Notes: generated by a model not told the origin, from the sequence alone. 64,000 bases of DNA from Flavobacterium sp. (GCA_018401995.1 JAGYJR010000009.1:1-64000), one strand, 5' to 3'; positions 15,714-23,939 are shown, counted from the stretch's first letter. Numbers and translations are program-made.

Positions 15714-15830
15714 TTAGTTATTAAAAAATAATTTTGATAGTTTTAATAAATCGCCGACATTTTTTTCGGTTTGAGCCACTCCAAATGAAAAGATGGAACA
15801 AGCTATAAAAGTTAAAAATGTGTTTTTCAT
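15714..15830 (-). pseudogene. Truncated duplicate of the DUF2807 gene start
   Basis: A 38-codon open frame beginning MKNTFLTFIACSIFSFG. Of its first 30 residues, 25 match the N-terminus of the intact gene at 20946-21620. After VGDLLK the frame leaves the homology and stops. The DNA similarity continues upstream of the ATG through TCATATCATTATAAATTTA and the adjacent TGCTGAA repeat. It is therefore a duplicated gene start with its 5' region, now reduced to little more than a signal peptide. A short secreted peptide remains possible but unlikely. Confidence 0.8.
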
Positions 15831-15844
15831 ATCATTATAAATTT

Positions 15845-15871
15845 AGATGCTGAAACAAATTCAGCATGACA
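15845..15871 (-). repeat. Short TGTCATGCTGAA...TTCAGCA repeat, intergenic copy 1
   Basis: The plus strand reads AGATGCTGAAACAAATTCAG then CATGACA, an imperfect hairpin (TGCTGAA with TTCAGCA). It shares its ends with the repeat inside rfbD at 40106-40162 and is almost identical to the copy at 21637-21661. Confidence 0.75.
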
Positions 15872-15890
15872 AACTGTAAACTTTTACTGT

Positions 15891-17573
15891 CTACTGAGTA
15901 CTAATTTTCGCCCAAGTATCTCTTAATCCCACTGTTTTATTGAAAACTAATTTTTCAGCGGTTGAATCTCTGTCCACACAGAAATAACCTAAACGTTGGA
16001 ATTGGAAATGATCTAATTCTTTAGCTGTAACTAAACTTGGTTCCACATAACCTGTAATTACTTTTAACGAATTTGGATTGATAAACTCTTTAAAATCAAC
16101 TTCTTTGTCTTTATCTGGACTTTCATTAGTGAATAATCTGTCGTAAATTCTAACTTCTGCTTCTTTGGCGTGAGCTGTAGAAACCCAGTGAATCGTTCCT
16201 TTTACTTTTCTTTGACTAGCTTCTGTACCGCTACCCGATTTAGAATCTACATCATAAGTAACGTGAATTTCGGTAATTTTTCCAGTTTCATCTTTTACAA
16301 CTGATTCTCCTTTAATAATGTACGCATTTTTCAAACGTACTTCAGTTCCCAAAGTCAAACGGAAAAATTTCTTATGTGCTTCTTCTTGAAAATCTTCTCT
16401 TTCAATGTATAATTCTTTAGAAAAAGGCACTTTTCTGAAAGTCATTACTTCTTCTTCCGGATTATTTTCAGCTTCTAACCATTCTTCTTGACCTTCTGGA
16501 TAATTGGTAATTACCAATTTTACTGGATCTAAAACCGCCATTACACGAGGTGCAATTTTGTTCAAATCTTCACGAACACAAAACTCTAAAAGCGAAACAT
16601 CAATTAAATTATCACGTTTTGCAATTCCAATAGTATTAGCAAAATTTCGAATGGAAGCTGGCGTATAACCACGTCTTCTCATTCCTGAAATAGTTGACAT
16701 TCTTGGATCATCCCAACCTGTAACGTGTTTTTCTTCAACTAATTGCAATAATTTTCGTTTAGAAACTACAGTATGTGATAAATTTCTACGTGCAAATTCT
16801 CTTTGTTTTGGACGTACTTTATTTTCGTCATAAATTTGGTTCAAAAACCAATCGTACAATTCGCGGTGCGGCAAAAACTCTAACGTACAAAACGAATGCG
16901 AAATTTGCTCTAAATAATCACTTTCTCCATGCGCCCAGTCGTACATTGGATAAATACACCAATCGTTTCCTGTTCTGTGGTGATGCGCGTGCATGATACG
17001 ATACATGATAGGATCACGCATTAACATATTGTTCGCACCCATTGAAATTTTGGCACGTAAAACGTAACTTCCATTAGGAAATTCGCCGTTTTTCATTCTT
17101 TCGAATAAATCTAAATTTTCTTCAATAGAACGATCTCTATTTGGACTATTGGTTCCAGGTTGGGTTGGCGTTCCTTTTTGCTTTGCCATCTCTTCCGAAG
17201 ACTGATTGTCAACGTAAGCCTTACCTTTTTTGATTAATTCTACGGCCCAATCATACAATTGTTGGAAATAATCCGAAGCATAACATTCTTTATCCCATTT
17301 GAAGCCCAACCATTCTACATCCCGCTTGATAGCATCAACATATTCTTGTTCTTCTTTAGATGGATTGGTATCGTCGAAACGAAGGTTAACTGGCGCATTG
17401 TAATCAATTCCCAAACCAAAATTTAAACAAATAGCACTGGCATGACCCACATGCAAATAACCATTAGGTTCTGGTGGAAAACGAAAACGTAATTTATCTG
17501 ATGACAAACCATTTTTTAAATCTTCTTCAATGATTTGTTCTATAAAATTCAATGATTTTTCTTCTGTTGACAT
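15891..17573 (-). CDS. glnS: Glutamine--tRNA ligase
   Basis: A class I synthetase of about 560 residues. The HIGH motif appears as PPEPNGYLHVGHAS near the N-terminus and the KMSKS region as TVVSKRKLLQLV followed by GWDDPRM. The C-terminal two beta-barrel domains bind the anticodon. It charges tRNA-Gln directly. I place the start at the second ATG (MSTEEKS, 17573), because a TAnnTTTG element at 17592-17599 overlaps the upstream ATG at 17594, and transcripts should begin downstream of that. The 3' gap carries the truncated DUF2807 copy. Confidence 0.96.
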   Translation of the reverse strand: MSTEEKSLNFIEQIIEEDLKNGLSSDKLRFRFPPEPNGYLHVGHASAICLNFGLGIDYNAPVNLRFDDTNPSKEEQEYVDAIKRDVEWLGFKWDKECYASDYFQQLYDWAVELIKKGKAYVDNQSSEEMAKQKGTPTQPGTNSPNRDRSIEENLDLFERMKNGEFPNGSYVLRAKISMGANNMLMRDPIMYRIMHAHHHRTGNDWCIYPMYDWAHGESDYLEQISHSFCTLEFLPHRELYDWFLNQIYDENKVRPKQREFARRNLSHTVVSKRKLLQLVEEKHVTGWDDPRMSTISGMRRRGYTPASIRNFANTIGIAKRDNLIDVSLLEFCVREDLNKIAPRVMAVLDPVKLVITNYPEGQEEWLEAENNPEEEVMTFRKVPFSKELYIEREDFQEEAHKKFFRLTLGTEVRLKNAYIIKGESVVKDETGKITEIHVTYDVDSKSGSGTEASQRKVKGTIHWVSTAHAKEAEVRIYDRLFTNESPDKDKEVDFKEFINPNSLKVITGYVEPSLVTAKELDHFQFQRLGYFCVDRDSTAEKLVFNKTVGLRDTWAKISTQ

Positions 17574-17591
17574 TGTTTTTTTTACTTTTGA

Positions 17592-17599
17592 CAAAGATA
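17592..17599 (-). promoter_or_regulatory. -7 promoter element of glnS
   Basis: On the minus strand TATCTTTG fits TAnnTTTG. It overlaps the first possible ATG, which favours the start codon at 17573. Upstream of it is a tandem TTTATGG repeat. Confidence 0.6.
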
Positions 17600-17605
17600 A
17601 AAAAA

Positions 17606-17678
17606 GTTTATGGTTTATGGTTTATGGTTGAACCAAGTTTTCAAAACAATAAACAATTAACTACAAACAATAAACAAT
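17606..17678. repeat. Simple-sequence stretch between glnS and folB
   Basis: Tandem GTTTATG units (about 17608-17630) are followed by AACAATAAACAATTAACTAC and a second AACAATAAACAATG. A related stretch (AAACTATAAACAATCAACC) occurs upstream of rfbA at about 38012-38075. Such units lie directly in front of several promoters in this window. Confidence 0.55.
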
Positions 17679-17684
17679 GAAGTT

Positions 17685-18044
17685 ATGGGAACTATTAAAT
17701 TACAAAATATTAGAACTTTTTCTTACCACGGTTGTCTAATTGAGGAAGGAAAAATAGGCTCTGATTACCGAGTAGATTTAGAAATTAAAACCGATTTACG
17801 TAAATCGTCTCAAACCGATGAATTAGCTGATACCGTTGATTACGTACATTTAAACAAAATTGTGGTGGAAGAAATGGCGATTCGCTCTAAATTATTAGAA
17901 CATGTTGCCCAACGAATTATCACGAGATGTTTTACGGAAATTCCATCGATTTCTCGAATAAAATTAGCAGTTTCTAAATTGAATCCTCCTATTGGTGGTG
18001 ATGTAGAAGCGGTTACGATTGAAATGGAAGAGTTTAGGAATTAG
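17685..18044 (+). CDS. folB: Dihydroneopterin aldolase
   Basis: A 119-residue protein of the usual FolB length. Features include the N-terminal FSYHGCLIEEGKIGSDYRVD, the central conserved DTVDYVHLNKIV and the catalytic-region ending KLNPPIGGDVEAVTIEM. It cleaves 7,8-dihydroneopterin to the hydroxymethyl pterin and glycolaldehyde in folate synthesis. It is divergent from glnS across a short repeat-filled gap, and a repeat-rich spacer separates it from tRNA-Cys. Confidence 0.95.
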   Translation: MGTIKLQNIRTFSYHGCLIEEGKIGSDYRVDLEIKTDLRKSSQTDELADTVDYVHLNKIVVEEMAIRSKLLEHVAQRIITRCFTEIPSISRIKLAVSKLNPPIGGDVEAVTIEMEEFRN

Positions 18045-18125
18045 TTAATGAGTTATTAGTTTGGAGTTTAGAGTAATTTTAAAAATTTTTTAAACTTTAA
18101 ACTTTTAAACTTTAAACTTTTTCTA

Positions 18126-18133
18126 TACATTTG
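18126..18133 (+). promoter_or_regulatory. -7 promoter element of tRNA-Cys
   Basis: TACATTTG fits TAnnTTTG and lies 18 bases before the tRNA 5' end, implying a leader of about ten nucleotides. Immediately upstream is a TTTAAACTTTAAACTT-type simple repeat. Confidence 0.65.
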
Positions 18134-18150
18134 CAGTCCGTTCAACAAAT

Positions 18151-18221
18151 GGCGTCGTGGCCGAGCGGCTAGGCAGCGGTCTGCAAAACCGTCTACCCCG
18201 GTTCGAATCCGGGCGATGCCT
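18151..18221 (+). tRNA. tRNA-Cys (anticodon GCA)
   Basis: A complete 71-nucleotide cloverleaf. The acceptor stem GGCGTCG/CGATGCC has one G-T pair. The D arm is GCC...GGC and the anticodon stem GCGGT/ACCGT carries loop CTGCAAA with anticodon GCA. The T arm is CCCGG TTCGAAT CCGGG. The discriminator base is U73, as expected for tRNA-Cys. The 3' CCA is not encoded. A Rho-independent terminator follows directly. Confidence 0.97.
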
Positions 18222-18222
18222 C

Positions 18223-18252
18223 AAAAGAGTTACTAGAAATAGTAGCTCTTTT
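18223..18252 (+). terminator. Terminator of tRNA-Cys
   Basis: AAAAGAGTTACT pairs with AGTAGCTCTTTT (one G-T) around AGAAAT, followed by more T. It begins two bases after the tRNA. Confidence 0.9.
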
Positions 18253-18310
18253 TTTTGTGTCATTCTGTAAAGAATCTAAAAAATTAATTAAAAGATAAAC
18301 AAGTGATGTT

Positions 18311-18973
18311 TTATAAAATTACTGTATAAAAGTCTTTTTTCTTTTTTACTACTTTAAACACTATTGGAGAAGTTCTAAAAGTTCCTTTTAAACCATCACG
18401 CTTCCAACGTATGTTTGATATTACAATTATATCCTTTTTTCTTGTTTTTTTTAATAATTCATATACTTCATCAGTAAATAAATTACCTTCAACTGTTAGT
18501 GTCTTGTTTCTTGGAAATTTAATATCAAAACCTTTAACCTCAATATTTACGGGAAATAAAAAATCTTTAATCTTTGCTCCAATTTTTGCTTTTTTTAAAT
18601 CTTCAATAAAAAAAACTAAATTTCCTTGATCTTTAATATCATTAATAGTAAGATAAAGCGGTTCTAATAGTAAAGGCCTAAATACATGTTTTTCAATAAT
18701 TTTTGACCCATCAAAATTTTCTATTTCAACAAATATTGGTATTTCATCTCTATTAAAAAATGGATTAATTATATATTTTCCTTCTTCATTTAATGAAACA
18801 CCTTCTCCATAAATTTTATAAGATTTTGCATCATTTACAGCTATTGAAATTGGATTTTCAAATCCAGGGTAAACCACATTCATTTTATCTAATGCGATAA
18901 CACTTTTTGTTGCTGGAATTGTGTCTTGAGCGTAAATTGATAAAGAAAATAAGAGGAATAAAATGTGTTTCAT
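18311..18973 (-). CDS. Secreted GldM-C-domain-like protein, paralogue 1
   Basis: About 220 residues starting with a signal peptide MKHILFLLFSLSIYAQ. I use this Met (18973) rather than an in-frame Met 13 codons upstream, because the same sequence starts the neighbouring paralogue. The mature part begins SVIALDKMNVVYPGFENPIS, which resembles the beta-domains of the gliding/type IX secretion protein GldM (KMNVVYRG...NP). The rest (LTVEGNLFTDEVYELLKK) is unlike GldM. It follows its paralogue by 22 bases, a tandem duplication. No other T9SS gene is here, so a role in gliding is not supported. Confidence 0.65.
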   Translation of the reverse strand: MKHILFLLFSLSIYAQDTIPATKSVIALDKMNVVYPGFENPISIAVNDAKSYKIYGEGVSLNEEGKYIINPFFNRDEIPIFVEIENFDGSKIIEKHVFRPLLLEPLYLTINDIKDQGNLVFFIEDLKKAKIGAKIKDFLFPVNIEVKGFDIKFPRNKTLTVEGNLFTDEVYELLKKTRKKDIIVISNIRWKRDGLKGTFRTSPIVFKVVKKKKDFYTVIL

Positions 18974-18995
18974 AAGGTTAATTTTTGGAAGATTG

Positions 18996-19631
18996 CTATT
19001 TCTTATCATCAAGAATCAATAGTTCAATTCCATTGACTTTATGATATTCAACGTTACCTTTATTTTCGAGCCTAATATTGAAAATTTTAACTTTGGAATT
19101 GTTCTTTAATTTATTTAAAATCTCTTTTGGAAATATATTTCCATTTACAGTAATTGTTTTTTTATTAGAAAATTCTATATCAAAACTTATTACTCTAGGA
19201 AATTTGATTTCGAATTTTAAATTTGGAATATGAGCTGTAATTGTTGCGTTTGATAAATCATTTTTAGAAATTTTTAAAATACAATTTATGCAGCTTCTAT
19301 CTTCAATTTTAACAAAGGGAGCATGTAAATTTTCTATTTTAAACTCATGTTCTTCAATGATTATTGAGTCATCGAAGTTAGTAATCTCAACAAAAACCTT
19401 TGCAATTAAACCAATTCCAGGTGATAAAATATATTTTCCATCTTCGTTTTTACTAACACTATTTCCATAAATTTTATAGGATTTAACGTCATTAACAGCT
19501 ATTGAAATAGGATTTAAAATTCCTCTGTAAACTACATTCATTTTATCTAATGCAATAACACTTTTAGATGCTGGAATTGTGTCTTGAGCATAAATTGATA
19601 GAGAAAATAAGAGGAATAAAATGTGTTTCAT
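18996..19631 (-). CDS. Secreted GldM-C-domain-like protein, paralogue 2
   Basis: A 211-residue protein. Its first 40 residues are nearly identical to those of the downstream paralogue (signal peptide, then VIALDKMNVVYRGILNPIS). The similarity then falls, although both keep an ITVNGNIF/LTVEGNLF strand and a similar C-terminal layout. An internal pair CINC (about 105-108) is not shared with paralogue 1 and could form a disulfide. It is in a run of minus-strand genes with the barstar-like gene 12 bases upstream. Function unknown; probably periplasmic or surface exposed. Confidence 0.65.
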   Translation of the reverse strand: MKHILFLLFSLSIYAQDTIPASKSVIALDKMNVVYRGILNPISIAVNDVKSYKIYGNSVSKNEDGKYILSPGIGLIAKVFVEITNFDDSIIIEEHEFKIENLHAPFVKIEDRSCINCILKISKNDLSNATITAHIPNLKFEIKFPRVISFDIEFSNKKTITVNGNIFPKEILNKLKNNSKVKIFNIRLENKGNVEYHKVNGIELLILDDKK

Positions 19632-19642
19632 GATTAACTAAT

Positions 19643-20128
19643 TTATCTGTCAGAATTAAACCATTCAGAAGAATTCCAATGAGGACTAGTTCCGCCAAAT
19701 TCAGGGAAATCTATTTCTGAATCTTTGGAATGTAATAAAACAATTAATTTTTTTCCATATAGAAGCCAATTTCTAGATTGCTTTGAAATGATGTCAAGAA
19801 TTGATTCTGAACTTTGTCTATCTTCTTTGTAAAAATCATCAAAATGTCTAAAAACTAAAATTAATCCTTTAAAACTGGTATCAATCATATCTAATAAACA
19901 ATCATTGAAAGCATCTAAATTTTCACCATAATAGTCAGGAAAATGTAATGATTCTTTTAATTTCTTATGAAAATTATGTTTTGTCCAATTACTTAAATTT
20001 ATATCTATGATTTCGAACTTATTATTTTGAAACCAAATTAATTCTTCATTTAAAACATTGCTTTTTAAATATTTACAAATAGGTCCATTTTTAAGAATTT
20101 CTATATCTTTTCCTTCAGAATTTTTCAT
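19643..20128 (-). CDS. Barstar-family (barnase inhibitor-like) protein
   Basis: A 161-residue cytoplasmic protein. The segment LHFPDYYGENLDAFNDCLLDM at about 77-97 is the core barstar signature (FPxYYGxNLDAxxDCL), with the following helix and strand LILVFRHFDDF. Barstar proteins bind and block ribonucleases of the barnase or colicin type. No nuclease gene is adjacent; the neighbours are two secreted GldM-C-like proteins and a LysE-type exporter. The C-terminus ends SPHWNSSEWFNS, outside the minimal barstar fold. It could be a solitary immunity gene. Confidence 0.75.
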   Translation of the reverse strand: MKNSEGKDIEILKNGPICKYLKSNVLNEELIWFQNNKFEIIDINLSNWTKHNFHKKLKESLHFPDYYGENLDAFNDCLLDMIDTSFKGLILVFRHFDDFYKEDRQSSESILDIISKQSRNWLLYGKKLIVLLHSKDSEIDFPEFGGTSPHWNSSEWFNSDR

Positions 20129-20139
20129 AATGATTACAA

Positions 20140-20835
20140 TTATTCTTCAACCGAAGTATTTGGTAAAAACTTATTGGTAATCATTTCTTTTTCTTTTGGG
20201 AAGAAACCTTGGAGAATAAAAAACAGTCCAAAAATTAAAATTACAACACTAATTACGCGTTTAATTTTGTAAATATTAATTGGAGTTAATTTGTGTTTTA
20301 ATTGTTTGGCTAATAATATCTTAGCTACATCAAATAATAAATAAAAAGCTAAAATTGCGGCAAAGAAAATAGAAATTCGAGACGTATTCATTTCCATTTG
20401 TGGTCCGTAGGTTATGATAATCATCATCCAAAAACCTAATACACCAATATTAATGAAATTCAATAAAAATCCTTTGAAAAACAAGGCAAAATAGTTCTTT
20501 TTAGGAATGTTATCTTCATCGGTGATAATTTCGGTTTGTTTTTGGAAATTCTTCTTTAAAAGTATAAAAGAAACTAATCCATAAACGAACATAATTATTC
20601 CTCCAATAACAAAAAGTGTTGGACTATCTTTTAGTTGTTCTAAAAGTTGATTCGTACTTAAATAAGCAATTAAAATAAAAATAATGTCACCAAAAACAAT
20701 TCCTAAATCAAAGGTAAAAGCCGCTCTAAAACCCTTTGTAATACTGGTTTCAAGTAAAACAAAAAATCCTGGACCAATTGAAAAAGCTAACAAAAGTCCC
20801 CAAGGAATAGCGGTAAGTATGTCTTGTAAGTACAA
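20140..20835 (-). CDS. LysE/RhtB-family translocator
   Basis: A 231-residue membrane protein with about six hydrophobic segments. The N-terminal motif WGLLLAFSIGPGFFVLLET, with the family's GPG, is followed by TKGFRAAFTFDLGIVFGD. LysE/RhtB proteins export amino acids or related small metabolites; the substrate is not predictable. It is 12 bases upstream of the barstar-like gene and probably leads that transcript. Upstream lies a degenerate CAGTCTC/CAGTCGCAGT repeat stretch. Confidence 0.85.
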   Translation of the reverse strand: MYLQDILTAIPWGLLLAFSIGPGFFVLLETSITKGFRAAFTFDLGIVFGDIIFILIAYLSTNQLLEQLKDSPTLFVIGGIIMFVYGLVSFILLKKNFQKQTEIITDEDNIPKKNYFALFFKGFLLNFINIGVLGFWMMIIITYGPQMEMNTSRISIFFAAILAFYLLFDVAKILLAKQLKHKLTPINIYKIKRVISVVILIFGLFFILQGFFPKEKEMITNKFLPNTSVEE

Positions 20836-20837
20836 AT

Positions 20838-20945
20838 TTAAGTCTCAGTCTCGGTTCTCAGTCGCAGTTAGTGCAAACTAAAAAATTGTTAAACAACGAA
20901 ATTACAAAAAAAACTGAAAACTGTGACTGAAAACTGCGACTAACT
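20838..20945. repeat. CAGTCGCAGT/GACTGAAAACTG repeat stretch
   Basis: The left part is built of CAGTCTC, TCAGTCGCAGTTAGTGC units; the right part has AAAACTGAAAACTGTGACT (20910-20928) followed by GAAAACTGCGACTAAC. The two parts are partly inverted relative to each other (TCAGTCGCAGTTAG versus CTGCGACTAAC). The 19-base core recurs at the end of mnmG (4914). Confidence 0.6.
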
Positions 20946-21620
20946 TTACTTCACTTGTTCAATAGTACCACCAGCGATTTTCTTTTCGTTGATTTGTTTA
21001 GGTTGGCCGTAAATTTTGATTTCACCACCCGCTCTGGTTTTTGCATCTACAAAATCTGTTGCATACACATGCGCAATTCCGCCTGCGTTTACGGTAACTA
21101 CGGTTTGTTCTGTTATACAATCTTGTCCGTCGTATTTGCCGCCAGAATTGGATAAAATGTCTTGGTTTTTACTAGTTCCTAAAATAGTTACCACACTTCC
21201 TTGTGAAACACGAACTTGTAGTCTATCGGATTGAATATTAGTTAATTTAATTTCTGAACCTTCTTTGCAAATAATATCAAAATTAATGGTTGAAATTTCA
21301 TCTTTAGAAGCAATTCTACTGCCTTCATTAGCTTCTACAGCGTCTAATTTTTTGTAATAAACGGTTGCTGAAATATTATCACCACTTAACATTTTAGTTA
21401 ATGGCATTCTAATTTTAAGTTCACCGTTTTTATTTACCAATTCTACTTGATTGGCTTCTTTGCCATGTAAAACTACTTTATTTTCATTGGAAGCAATTAA
21501 TTGAACATCAATTTTATCAAAGGAAGAAACTTTAGTAAAATCGCCAACGTTTTTTTCGGTTTGTGCTATTCCAAATGAAAAGATGGAACAAGTTATAAAG
21601 GTTAAAAATTTGTTTTTCAT
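20946..21620 (-). CDS. DUF2807 (head GIN domain-like) secreted protein
   Basis: A 224-residue protein with signal peptide MKNKFLTFITCSIFSFGIAQ. The mature part is a repetitive beta structure with short motifs (VELVNKNGELKIRMPLTKML, EGSRIASKDEIST, KTRAGGEIKIYG), matching the DUF2807 right-handed beta fold seen in many Bacteroidetes envelope proteins. Function is unknown. A truncated copy of its 5' end lies at 15714-15830. Upstream are the TGCTGAA-type repeat and the end of rnr, so it may be read from the rnr transcript. Confidence 0.75.
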   Translation of the reverse strand: MKNKFLTFITCSIFSFGIAQTEKNVGDFTKVSSFDKIDVQLIASNENKVVLHGKEANQVELVNKNGELKIRMPLTKMLSGDNISATVYYKKLDAVEANEGSRIASKDEISTINFDIICKEGSEIKLTNIQSDRLQVRVSQGSVVTILGTSKNQDILSNSGGKYDGQDCITEQTVVTVNAGGIAHVYATDFVDAKTRAGGEIKIYGQPKQINEKKIAGGTIEQVK

Positions 21621-21636
21621 ATCATTATAAATTTAA

Positions 21637-21661
21637 ATACTGAAACAAGTTCAGCATGACA
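21637..21661 (-). repeat. Short TGTCATGCTGAA...TTCAG repeat, intergenic copy 2
   Basis: The plus strand reads ATACTGAAACAAGTTCAGCA then TGACA. It is nearly identical to 15845-15871 and shares its ends with the in-gene copy in rfbD. It sits between the rnr stop and the DUF2807 start. Confidence 0.75.
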
Positions 21662-21669
21662 AAAATTGA

Positions 21670-23847
21670 TTATTCTTTTTTTCTCAAATAATGAAAATCC
21701 AATTGTTTCTTCACTAAATCGGCATTTTTTACTTTAACGTAAACTTCATCGCCTAATTGTATGATGTTTTTAGAAACTTCACCAACCAATGCATATTGTT
21801 TATCATCAAACGTGTAATAATCGTCTCTAATTTCACGAATTCTTACCATTCCTTCGCATTTATTTTCGATGATTTCTACATAAATTCCCCATTCGGTAAC
21901 ACCAGAAATTACACCTAAAAACTCTTGGTCTTTATGATCTTGCATGTATTTCACTTGCATGTATTTCACAGAATCACGTTCGGCTTGAGCGGCTAAACCT
22001 TCCATTTGTGAGGAATGTATACATTTGGCTTCATAATCTTCTTCACTTACACTTTTTCCGCCATCTATGTAATGTTGTAACAAACGGTGTGCCATAACAT
22101 CAGGATAACGACGAATGGGCGACGTAAAATGACTGTAATAATCAAAAGCTAATCCGTAGTGACCAATGTTTTCAGTAGAATATGCGGCTTTACTCATACT
22201 ACGAATAGTTAAAGTATCTACTAAATTTTGCTCTTTTTTACCTTGAACTTCTGCTAATAAATTATTCAACGAACTCGATATATCATTTTTTGATTTGAAG
22301 TTTATCGAATAACCAAACTTTGAAATTACAGTTTGAAGATTGATTAATTTATCCTCATTAGGTTCATCGTGAATACGGTAAATAAAGGTTTTCTTTTGTT
22401 TACCAATGAATTCTGCTACTTTTCTATTGGCTAATAACATGAATTCTTCGATCAAATGATTTGCATCTTTACTTTGTTTGAAATACACACCAACAGGTTC
22501 TGCACTTTCATTCAAATGGAATTTCACTTCTACTTTATCAAACGAAATTGCTCCGGCTGCCATTCTTTTTCTACGAAGAATTTTAGCTAATTCATCCATT
22601 TTTAAAGTTGCATCAACAATTGGTTTTGGAACGATATATTCGCTTCCAGTTAATGAAATTTCAGCTGGAATAATGTCTGATTTTGTTTCGATGATACTTT
22701 GTGCTTCTTCATACGCAAAACGTTGATCAGAATACATTACTGTTCTTCCAAACCAAGAATCTACTACTTCCGCTTTATCATTCAATTGAAAAACAGCAGA
22801 AAACGTATATTTTTCTTCATGAGGACGAAGCGAACAAGCAAAATTGGATAACACTTCTGGTAACATTGGAACTACTCTATCTACTAAATAGACTGAAGTT
22901 GCTCTATTATACGCTTCTTCATCTAAAATTGTTCCTTCTTGTAAATAGTGCGAAACATCAGCAATATGAACTCCAATTTCATAATTTCCATTTTCTAAGA
23001 CTTGGAACGATAAGGCATCGTCAAAATCTTTAGCGTCTTTTGGATCAATCGTAAACGTTAAAACATCACGCATATCGCGACGTTTTTTTATTTCTTCTTC
23101 TGTTATTGAAGTATCTATTTTATTCGCATACGCTTCTACTTCAATTGGAAAATCATACGGTAAACCGTATTCGGCTAAAATCGCGTGAATTTCGGTGTTG
23201 TGTTCACCTGGTTTTCCTAAAACTTTTATTACGGAACCAAATGGTGAATCCGCTTTTTTTGGCCAATCTTCTAAGGTTACTAAAACAACATCACCATGTT
23301 CGGCATCTCCAATTTTATTTTTTGGAATGAAGATATCAGTATACATTTTAGCATTCGCAGTGGTTACGAAAGCAAAGTTTTTTTGCACATCAATAACCCC
23401 AACAAATTCTGATTTTTTTCGTTCTAATATTTCTAAAACTTCTGCTTCTGGTTTACGTGAACTTCTTCTGTTGTAGATGTACGCTTTTACTTTATCACCA
23501 TCTAAAGCATGATTTAAGTTAATAAACGGAACAAAAACATCATCTTCTAATTCATCACAAACAAAATAACCTGTTTTACGTGAAGTCATATCAATAAAGC
23601 CTTCATAGTATTCTGATTTAGAGATAATTTGGTATTTTCCTATTTCTGTTTCATGAATTTTGTCTTGTGCTTTTAGTAACTTTAAATCGCGTATGATTTC
23701 GTTACGACTTTTAGTGTCATTTAATTCTAAAGCTGCTGCTATTTGTTTGTAATTAAATGATTTAGAAGGTTCTTTTGAAAGTATTTTAAATATTTGTGCG
23801 GTAAAATCTTTTGTTTTTTTTCCTAATTTTTTTGGTTTCTTACTCAT
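21670..23847 (-). CDS. rnr: Ribonuclease R
   Basis: A 725-residue 3'-5' exoribonuclease. An N-terminal winged-helix region and cold-shock-type domains come first. The RNB catalytic domain holds the metal-binding acidic cluster TIDPKDAKDFDDALSF near 256-271 and the substrate loop HFTSPIRRYPDVMAHRLLQH near 575-594. A C-terminal S1 domain (VTEWGIYVEIIENKCEGMV) follows. It degrades structured RNA and takes part in rRNA and tmRNA quality control. It is the last minus-strand gene before the polarity switch. Confidence 0.96.
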   Translation of the reverse strand: MSKKPKKLGKKTKDFTAQIFKILSKEPSKSFNYKQIAAALELNDTKSRNEIIRDLKLLKAQDKIHETEIGKYQIISKSEYYEGFIDMTSRKTGYFVCDELEDDVFVPFINLNHALDGDKVKAYIYNRRSSRKPEAEVLEILERKKSEFVGVIDVQKNFAFVTTANAKMYTDIFIPKNKIGDAEHGDVVLVTLEDWPKKADSPFGSVIKVLGKPGEHNTEIHAILAEYGLPYDFPIEVEAYANKIDTSITEEEIKKRRDMRDVLTFTIDPKDAKDFDDALSFQVLENGNYEIGVHIADVSHYLQEGTILDEEAYNRATSVYLVDRVVPMLPEVLSNFACSLRPHEEKYTFSAVFQLNDKAEVVDSWFGRTVMYSDQRFAYEEAQSIIETKSDIIPAEISLTGSEYIVPKPIVDATLKMDELAKILRRKRMAAGAISFDKVEVKFHLNESAEPVGVYFKQSKDANHLIEEFMLLANRKVAEFIGKQKKTFIYRIHDEPNEDKLINLQTVISKFGYSINFKSKNDISSSLNNLLAEVQGKKEQNLVDTLTIRSMSKAAYSTENIGHYGLAFDYYSHFTSPIRRYPDVMAHRLLQHYIDGGKSVSEEDYEAKCIHSSQMEGLAAQAERDSVKYMQVKYMQDHKDQEFLGVISGVTEWGIYVEIIENKCEGMVRIREIRDDYYTFDDKQYALVGEVSKNIIQLGDEVYVKVKNADLVKKQLDFHYLRKKE

Positions 23848-23939
23848 TGTATCATTTCTAAATTATTGTTGAAAGTTACGAAATTGTTATAAGTAAATGC
23901 TAATAGCTGGTTAAGTTTTAATGAAAAAATAACTTTTCG

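Larger units (their letters stand above)
15475..15890. other. Gap between the SPFH gene and glnS
   Basis: 416 bases with no intact gene. It contains the SPFH terminator, a perfect 15-bp hairpin, a truncated copy of the DUF2807 gene start (15714-15830) and one copy of the TGCTGAA-type repeat. The stretch 15581-15713 shows nothing I can name. Confidence 0.6.

Noticed and set aside
18974..19012. Upstream Met extending the first GldM-C-like protein by 13 residues
   Set aside because: The extension would place MMIRNSNLPKINL before a complete signal peptide and overlap the end of the paralogue gene; the paralogue begins directly at MKHILFLL.
19643..20128. A toxin-antitoxin pair of the barstar gene with a secreted neighbour
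   Set aside because: The neighbours carry GldM-C-like starts and no RNase motif, so calling them the toxin has no support.
22478..23476. Several 74-110 codon plus-strand frames inside rnr
   Set aside because: All are antisense to a well-conserved RNase R and show the Leu/Phe/Ser bias of antisense frames; no promoter or terminator fits them.
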